Source: Salpingoeca rosetta
Lineage: Eukaryota; Opisthokonta; Choanoflagellata; Craspedida; Salpingoecidae
Reading direction: 5' to 3'
Length of the DNA stretch: 10,000 bases
Assembly (NCBI RefSeq): GCF_000188695.1
Contig: NW_004754920.1
Span: 1,361,043 to 1,371,042 of the forward strand
The first letter of the stretch is position 1; every line of letters begins with the position of its first letter. Under the pieces are notes generated by a model. The model searched no databases and was not told where the DNA came from. It saw only the letters and a program-made list of their open reading frames with translations. Below, one piece after another: positions 1-7,960 of this stretch. Position numbers and translations under genes: made by a program.

Positions 1-725
<725 letters not shown>

Positions 726-828
726 ACACATCCCTTCCACCCCATCCAACCAGCCATCATCTCCCACATCCAATCATGATGACGATGGCGGCAGCTGCGC
801 CCGCATGTTTGCACACTTGCGTATTGGG

Positions 829-843
829 TGTGATGTCATCACA
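829..843. repeat. Short perfect inverted repeat in p32 3' flank
   Basis: TGTGATG and CATCACA flank a single T. A partial further copy (GTGATGTGACA) follows directly. It could form a tiny hairpin or be a bZIP-like palindrome. A functional role is not supported by anything else seen. Confidence 0.5.
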
Positions 844-1110
844 ATGTGATGTGACAGCATTTGTGTGCGTTCATATGTGCGTGCCTGTGCGTGTTTGCCA
901 TTGCTGCCTTCAACCCTTTCCTCTTTTGTGCTTGCTTGTTTGCTGTTTGCTGTGTGCAAATGAACAATGGCGAGCAGACAACCAAGTACTTGGCATCCGA
1001 TGAGCAAGTGGCATTATCTTTTACTTGCACAAACACACCCAAAACAACCGCAAACTGAATGAACTCAGACAAGGAACCACAGATCACATCTTAACAGCCA
1101 GCAAGAGCTT

Positions 1111-1187
1111 AACGCGCGCACACACATCTATCATGCACACACGCGCACACATCTATCATTCACACACACACACACATCACGTCACAC
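1111..1187. repeat. CA-rich tract with a 25-bp direct repeat
   Basis: ACACATCTATCAT occurs at 1122-1134 and again at 1147-1159, each preceded by alternating CGCGCACACA sequence. A (CA)n run at 1160-1176 follows. The alternating purine-pyrimidine composition is the type that can adopt Z-DNA. It lies just downstream of the translin stop codon. Confidence 0.8.
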
Positions 1188-1218
1188 ACCACATCCCACG
1201 CCTCGCAGTGCGGTGCGG

Positions 1219-2802
1219 CTACTGGGGCTGGTCTGGTTTCGCTTTGGCGAGGCCTCGGATGCTGAGATCATACACAACTTGCTCCACATTCTTCACATCG
1301 TACTTCAGGGAATCAAACCTGTCAAGGGAAGGGGGGTGTAGTAGGTGATGGTGAACGGGCGGTGGGAGGACTCATTCGCACACGCATACGGACACACACA
1401 CTCACTCACACCAACACATCACCGCACACAGACACGCACATACAGACACAGACACACACACAGAGACAGACACAGACACATACAGACACATACAGACACA
1501 GACACACACACACAGCCACACGCAAACGGACTTCCTGCGGAGGGAGTCGTTCTTGAGGTTGAGGAGCTTGAATGCGTCGTAGAGGTTGGAGATGAAACGG
1601 GAGATGGTGACCGGTCGCTCAAAGTCGCCCATGGTCACGCAGTTGGTGGCCAGGCGCGTCAGCTCAGATGGCAGGCTGCACAGTCCCATCAGGTAGTCTT
1701 CAACGTCAATGTGGAAGTCTGCGGGGTCGTTGGACGTGACTGGCAGCAGCAACACCGTTTGTGGCGTGGTGTGTGGGTGATGGAGGCCGCGATGCGTGAG
1801 AATACTGTGGGTCAACGTTGAATCGTGCGCTCAAGCCATACTCACACGTACGAACATGCACACGGATCACGCACAACACGCACACTCACAGATCACCCAC
1901 CACACGCACACTCACCACACACTCACACACACACACACACACACACGCACGCACACACTCACTCACACGCACACACACACACGTACACACCTCCGAGAAG
2001 GTTCTGGATATCCTGGAGCTGGATGACGCTGCCGTCGTTGAGGAAGGTCATGAGGGCAGCAAGGTACACGGTCTGCTGTGTCACCCAGCGCCAGTGCATG
2101 TTGTAGCGGTAGTACTCGCCAGGCGGCACCTTCTCCGCAAGCTGCGCATACAGCGCCTTCATGGCCTCAAACCCCTTGGCTGCCTCGGCCGTGCACACTC
2201 CAACTGCAACCCGCAAACATCACACACACACACACACACACACACGCACGCACGCAGGCCACAACAGAACCCAAGGCATGAGCACAAGCACGGGTAGGCG
2301 AGCAACTTGAAAATCACACAGACGTTGCTGCTGCTGTTGAAGTGCACACACGGCCGCTTTGAACGGCTGCACTTTCCACAAGAAGAGAATGCAGGCTGTG
2401 CTTGAATCCACGCATCATACCTTTGTCGGCAGGGAGGTGATGGCACTGTTGCAGGGCGCGCTCGATCTCGCGCATCTTCGGCTCAATGGTCTTCACCACA
2501 TCCTTGATGGCCTGTGCACACGTGATGGGTCGACACCGACGCAGCATCCAACAAATCAGCAACCACAAACAGCCCCTTGATCTCTCTCGTGCACACGTCG
2601 TTCACACAGAGAGAGAGAGAGAGAGATCACGCAGCACACTGCACAACTGACACAGCACACTGCACACTGCACACTACACACTTCACGCAGCACACTGCAC
2701 ACTGCACAACTGACACAGCACACAGCACACAGCATGCACACGCACCTCCCGCTTCTCTTGCTCGGCGTCTGCCACATCCTGGAACCACTGGAACATGCTC
2801 AT
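1219..2802 (-). CDS. TSN: Translin, complete five-exon gene, 222 residues
   Basis: Exons in transcript order are 2802-2746, 2511-2421, 2203-1991, 1739-1532 and 1318-1219. They total 669 nt, and the stop TAG is at 1221-1219. Introns are GTGCGT-CAG, GTATGA-CAG, GTGTGT-CAG and GTCCGT-CAG in phases 0, 1, 1 and 2. The protein begins MSMFQWFQDVADAEQEKRE and continues with a long N-terminal helix (AIKDVVKTIEPKMREIERAL). Next comes PPGEYYRYNMHWRWV (77-90), close to the human FPAEQYYRFHEHWRFV segment. DVEDYL lies at 132-137 and GDFERP further on, followed by LLNLKNDSLRRKFDSLKYDV and VVYDLSIRGL. These are the all-helical translin signatures, and 222 residues fits the 228-residue human protein. Translin binds single-stranded DNA and RNA as an octameric ring. 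With TRAX it forms the C3PO RNase, in which TRAX supplies catalysis. The first of two nearby ATGs (2802 and 2796) was chosen because it matches the usual MS start; the second is possible. Confidence 0.96.
1376..1520 (-). repeat. TG-rich repeat (sense strand) in translin intron 4
   Basis: On the plus strand this reads as CACA runs with frequent CAGACA hexamer interruptions, strongest at 1440-1510 (ACAGACACAGACACACACACAGAGACAG). In translin sense it is TG/TCTG-rich and begins about ten bases after the GTCCGT donor at 1531-1526. Confidence 0.9.
1850..1990 (-). repeat. TG-rich repeat (sense strand) in translin intron 3, starting at the donor
   Basis: On the plus strand this is a CACA/CTCACA tract, densest at 1920-1990. 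In gene orientation the donor GTGTGT at 1990-1985 is itself the first unit of the TG tract. The tract then carries GTGAG and GCGTGC interruptions. Confidence 0.9.
2219..2251 (-). repeat. (TG)n run upstream of translin exon 3 acceptor
   Basis: A (CA)n run on the plus strand, TG in gene sense, ends 15-20 bases before the CAG acceptor at 2206-2204. Here the repeat sits at the 3' end of its intron, unlike most introns in this window. Confidence 0.9.
2606..2737 (-). repeat. GA tract and imperfect ~60-bp tandem repeat in translin intron 1
   Basis: A pure (GA)n run at 2608-2626 (polypyrimidine in gene sense) adjoins a field of CAGCACACTGCAC words. GCACAACTGACACAGCACAC occurs at 2641 and again at 2704, and CACGCAGCACACTGCAC at 2628 and 2684. 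This shows block duplication of roughly 56-63 bases with later divergence. Confidence 0.85.
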
Positions 2803-3041
2803 ATTGGCTGCTGTGTGCGCTGCTGCGAGCTCAAGGGTGTTATGCGGGTTGTGGCGATTGTATGAAAATACACATAATTTTCAGTCGCCGGGAAATTTCA
2901 AACAGCAGCTTCCGTCCACCAAGCACGACGAACTGTGTGGCTGCTTCCACAACCCCGCACACGCACTCTCCCTCCATCTCTCGCTTGCTCTCACTCTCGC
3001 TCTCCGTCTGTCACTGTGACCGTTGAGTGGAGAAAGTGAGC
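2803..3041. promoter_or_regulatory. Divergent intergenic region, probable bidirectional promoter for translin and ERCC6L-like gene
   Basis: Only 239 bases separate the translin start codon (minus strand) from the ERCC6L-like start (plus strand), so both promoters and 5' UTRs must lie here unless upstream non-coding exons exist. The middle (about 2860-2905) is unusually AT-rich for this window and contains the palindrome GAAATTTC at 2892-2899 next to CGCCGG. No clear TATA box was found. Near the ERCC6L start is a C/T-rich stretch (2961-3012). Regulatory function is inferred from position. Confidence 0.55.
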
Positions 3042-6000
3042 ATGCCACTGACGGAACTGTGCAGCGGCAATGACGCTGGTGCTGGCGTGAGCGCAGCGCC
3101 GCAGAAGAAGCAAAAGAGCTGCGATGGCAACGTGCATGAACGTCAACAGCACGGCGAAGAAAACGCAGGCGCAGGCAGGAACCCGCAGCTCTTGTTCAAG
3201 CGACTGATCGCAAAAGCCAAAGAGAAGCAGGCAGCCTGCCAGTACAGGGCCGCCCTCAAGAAGTACGAGAAGGCCGCCACCCTCTTCACCACTCCAAAGG
3301 TGTTTATGGACGGTGCAGTTGTTTGTGTTTCACATGCGCATACAAGTCGAATGCATGCACCCAGGAAACACGAGTACTCACACACACACAAGTACTTACA
3401 CACTCACAACCACACTCACACACAAGTACTCACATTCACACACACACACACACACATGTATCCACACACACATGTGTTTTTTCGCGCTTGCATTGACGTA
3501 GCTGGCGAAACGCATCGAAAAGCTCAAGGCCATCATTGCGCAGTGCAAGCCGCTCGGGGACGGGTTTGTGCTGGACCCAAACACGGGCTGCTGTGTGCTG
3601 GATGAGCGCTTCTTCTTGCCCCAGGACACGTACGAGAAGCTGTACAAGCACCAGCGTGAAGGTGTCAAGTGGCTCTGGACGCTCTTCAAGAACCAGCACG
3701 GTGGCATCCTCGCCGATGACATGGTACCAACGTGCAGCCTGTGTATGTATGTATGTGCGTGTGCACATATGTGTCTATGCTTTCAGTGTATTCTTGTGGA
3801 TGCTTGGTTTGGAGGTGTGCTGTGCATCCCCGTGATACATATCTGGTTGCACCCCCAAACCACTTGCGACCAGCATTGCATGTCACATGGATGCCAAACC
3901 TCACCACACAACCACGCGGCCTGCCAATGATGGCAGGGTCTGGGCAAGACCGTGCAAGTGTCGTCGTATCTCGATGGCCTCTTTGCCTCGGAGCTGATCC
4001 ACTCCGCGCTGATTGTGCTGCCACTCTCGCTCGCCGCCACGTGGAAGAAGGAGCTCGCGTTTTGGGCACCAAACGTCAACGTGCAGGTGTGTTGTGTCGT
4101 GTTGTGTTGTGTTGTGTCGTGTTGTGTTGTGTTGTGTTGTGTTGTGTTGTATTGTGTTGTGTTGTATTGTTTCGTGCCGTGTAGGAAACTCTGTGCTTGT
4201 TGGCTTGCGTGTATGTGATGTAGACTATGCGCGGGTCGTCACACGCACGCAGTTGTTATGTCGCCGCGCTTGTGCTCACAGAATGCAATGTCTACTCGTC
4301 TGCAGGTGTTCCACGGCACACGAAAGGCCGCACGGAGGAAGGCCCTCATGTCCGTCCTGGTTCGTGCGCCTCACATATCATGCAAACACACATAGCGCGT
4401 GCACACACGCACACACACATACACAGCCTGCTCCATGTGTTACATCTGCTCTTCAGTATGCAATTCCTGCTTCAACCTGGGGTGTAACGTCTGCGTGCGT
4501 TCGTGTGAGGCAGAAGGAAGGCGGCATCTGTCTGACCACGTACGGGATGGTGCTGTCGTCAACGGATGACCTCAACCACGAAGGTCACGTGTGGGACTAC
4601 GTCATTCTTGACGAAGGTGTGTATGTGTACGTGTGTGTGTGTGTGCGTGCGTGTGTGTGTGTGTGTGTACGTGTGTGAGTGTGTGTGTATGTGCGTGTGT
4701 GTATGTATGTGTGTGTGCAAGTGTGTGTGTGTGTGGCACGCGGATAGTGAGCAGCTCATTTGGTGGATGCCATGTAGCCCCAATTAACGCAAGTTCTCAC
4801 TTGCCATCGTTGCAATGGTATTGTAGGGCACAAGATCCGAAACCACACAAGCCAGAGTGCAAAGGCAATTCGCGAAGTGAACACAGACAACAGAATCATT
4901 CTCAGCGGTATGAGCACATGCATATGTATGCATGTGTGCGTGCATGTGTGTGTGTGTGCCCTCCCCTCCCGCGCATACTGTCACTTCTGAGGAGATGGAC
5001 GCCGTGTGGGAGGAAGAATGGCGCACCTGTCGTCGGTAGTGGTGGTGGTGGTGGTGGTGGTGGTGGTGGTGGCATGTGAAACAAGTTGGTATGCTTCTCC
5101 TGCGTACGGCGGTCCCTGTCACCTTTGTACGCCTTCACACAAAACTTCGGAACACTTTTCGCGCGCGCTGCTGCAGGCACACCCATCCAGAACAAGCTGG
5201 GCGAGCTGTGGGCGCTGTTTGACTTTGTGTGCTTTGGCACGCTGCTTGGATCCCGTCGCACCTTCACAAATGAGTTTGAGAAGACAATTGTGCAAGGTTC
5301 CGACCGAAAGGCCACCAGAATGCAGAAGCTGGACGCACAAGAGGTGAGTACGCCAGAACAAAACGCATTTGCACAAGTTGTGTACGCGTGCACTTGCCTG
5401 TCTGTGCAGCAGCGCATGAATAACGTTGTTGACGTTCAGCGCAGGCACGGTCGTACAACACAAACGAGCATGCCTCCACATTCACCATCATCCCCACTCT
5501 GTAATCCATTCCATGTTCTCATCTTGCATCTCAAAGGTTGCGGAGACGCTGCGGAAATTGATTCAGCCACACTTTCTCCGACGCGAGAAGAAAACAGCGC
5601 TTTGCTCAGGTGTGTGTGTTTGGCTGTGTGTGTGTGTGTGTGCCTGCGTGTGTGTATTTGGCTGTGTGTGGGTGTGTGTGAGTTGTATGTGTGTGTGTGT
5701 AGCTGTCGTGTGTATGTGTGTGTGTGTGTGTGTGTGTGGCTGTCGTGAGACACAATTGACGTTTCTAGCTCACACGTTCCACACTGCCATTGTGTCAACG
5801 CTGCTGCAACAACAGGAGGTGGCGACCAGGGCAAGACAGCACAAGATGCCGTGCTGGCTGGCTGTGCTGTTGTGGACGACAGCCCTGACCAAGCAGCCTC
5901 CGCATGCAAACAGCTGCCAACGGATGCCAACGATGATGACGATGATGCTGGCGGTGCAGTGAAGCATGAGAGCGGCGCGCCCAAGTCGCTACCACGCAAG

Positions 6001-7597
6001 GACGATCTGGTGATGTGGATTCGGCTGTCTGAGCTGCAGGAACGCATCTACACGCATTTCCTCAACTCCGAACGCGTGCAAGAGATTCTCAACTCGACCA
6101 AGTCCCCGCTCGCCGCCCTCAATGTCATGAAGAAGGTCTGCACTTGCGTTTTTGTGTTTGTGGTGTGTAGGTTGTGATTGTATGCTGATAGACGTTTGTG
6201 TGTTTGACTGTGTTGTACTTTGTATCCTGTATGTTGTGTTGTGTCGCACACACACACACACCATGCTGCCGTGGTTCGCTGTCTGCACGAAATTATTTCG
6301 CTTCCTTCGCTCACATCCTCACACCACCTGCGCATACACACACATACGCACCTACATTGCTGCACAATCCACCTCCACAACACAAACATCTCTTCAATGC
6401 AGTTGTGTGATCACCCGCGCCTGCTGCGTGGACAGCAGCAGTACCACGTTGCTCTTGGTTTCCGCGACGCTGATGAGAAAACAGACACTGCACGTGACGA
6501 CAGCACAAACGGACGTGGAAGCAGCAGCAGCAGCAGTCGCAACAACAGCTATGATCACGGCGCTGGAGATGATGATGATGATGACGACGATGATGATGGT
6601 GTGGGCACGCTTGGTGTTGAACGGTTGGACTTGAACACGACAGCAGCAGCGCTGAACGGAGCAGATTCACAGCTGCACGCTGGCATGTCCACTGTTCTCG
6701 ATGAAGAGACGGTCAACGCAATCTTCAACCCGCATGTGTCATTGCACGATGTGGTGAAGCAATCTGGCAAGCTGCGCTTCTGCGTGCATTTGCTTGAGCA
6801 GTTGCGACAGGAGGGCCACCGCGCTCTCCTCTTCAGCCAATCCCTCAAAATGCTCGACATCATCAGCGCCGTCCTCAACGAACAGGGCGTCAAGTGCGTT
6901 GTGTGTATGTGTGTGATGTGTGTGCGTGCGTTGTGTGTGTGTGTATGTATGTGTGTGTGTGAGTGTGTGATGTGTGTGCGTGTGTGTGCGTGCGTGTGTG
7001 TGTACTCATGCCTGCGCTTGGCCACAAGCAATACTCCATGAACTCCAACAGTGATAATGCAGCACAGTTCTCATCACAGCCTTGTGCTTGCGCGTTTCGT
7101 GTATCCACCATCGCAGACATTCGCGCCTGCATGGTGCCATCAGCGACACGGATGAGCGGCAGAAAATCGTTGATGACTTCAATAGCGACGCGTCCATCTT
7201 CTGCATGCTTCTCACCACGCAAGTTGGTGGTGTTGGTCTCACACTCACAGGGGCAGACCGCGTCATCATCTTCGATCCAAGCTGGAACCCGTCCACAGAC
7301 GCACAGGCCGTCGACAGAGCGTGCGTGTTGCCTCTGCGTCAGTGTGTGTGTGCATGTGTGGATGCGAGTGACTGCAGCAGTGAGAGAGAGAGTGTGTGTG
7401 TGTGTGTGTGAGTAAGAGAGTGAGTGAGTGAGTGAGTGAGCGAGTGAGTGAGAGAAAGAGAGCGAGTGTGTGTGTGTGTGTGTGTGCATGTGTGGATGCG
7501 AGTGACTGCAGCAGTGAGAGAGAGAGTGTGTGTGTGTGTGTGTGAGTAAGAGAGTGAGTGAGTGAGTGAGTGAGCGAGTGAGTGAGAGAAAGAGAGC

Positions 7598-7637
<40 letters not shown>

Positions 7638-7919
7638 CATCGCCCCTCCCCCTTTTCGATCTACAGCTCCACCTCAGCCGTCGATGCAACGAGTGACATG
7701 TCCGTCATCTGCAGTTTAACCTCATCGCCTTTCTCTTGCGCATGTGTGCACGCGTTTTGCTTCAACAGCTACCGAATTGGGCAAACGCGCCGTGTTGTTG
7801 TCTACCGCCTCATCACGTGCGGAACAATCGAGGAGAAGATTTACCGCAAGCAGGCGAGTACATGAATCTGCACTTGTTGAAAGCCACACAGCAGTGCACA
7901 TGTGCTCTCGTGCGTTCGT

Positions 7920-7960
<41 letters not shown>

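Larger units (their letters stand above)
726..1218. other. Gene-free spacer between converging p32 and translin genes
   Basis: This stretch must hold the 3' UTRs and poly(A) sites of both flanking genes, which converge here. I found no canonical AATAAA or ATTAAA on either strand by eye. It contains a perfect short inverted repeat at 829-843 (7-base arms TGTGATG/CATCACA around one base). A CA-rich tract lies at about 1117-1187. Open frames across it are low-complexity and show no recognisable protein. Confidence 0.7.

Noticed and set aside
2886..2899. CGCCGGGAAATTTC as an E2F-type cell-cycle site
   Set aside because: It lacks the TTTSSCGC core on either strand, so it is only a partial resemblance. 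The AT palindrome is noted without a factor.
3027..3041. GTG at 3027 as an extended start for ERCC6L
   Set aside because: Nuclear genes rarely use GTG starts. The ATG at 3042 is the first in frame after the TGA at 3024-3026 and has A at -3.
6311..6670. Minus-strand open frame with a Cys- and His-rich stretch resembling metal-binding repeats
   Set aside because: It is the reverse complement of ERCC6L exon 10 (Asp and Ser codon runs). The plus-strand frame encodes clear SNF2 motifs on both sides.
7321..7768. Transposon insertion as the cause of the long intron 11
   Set aside because: No terminal inverted repeats, target-site duplication or transposase fragment was found. A 134-bp tandem copy plus a GT run accounts for the length.
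7858..7863. GTACAT as an ordinary GT donor for ERCC6L intron 12
   Set aside because: It would add four bases and shift the frame before VFKDGLSR. The GC donor four bases upstream fits exactly.
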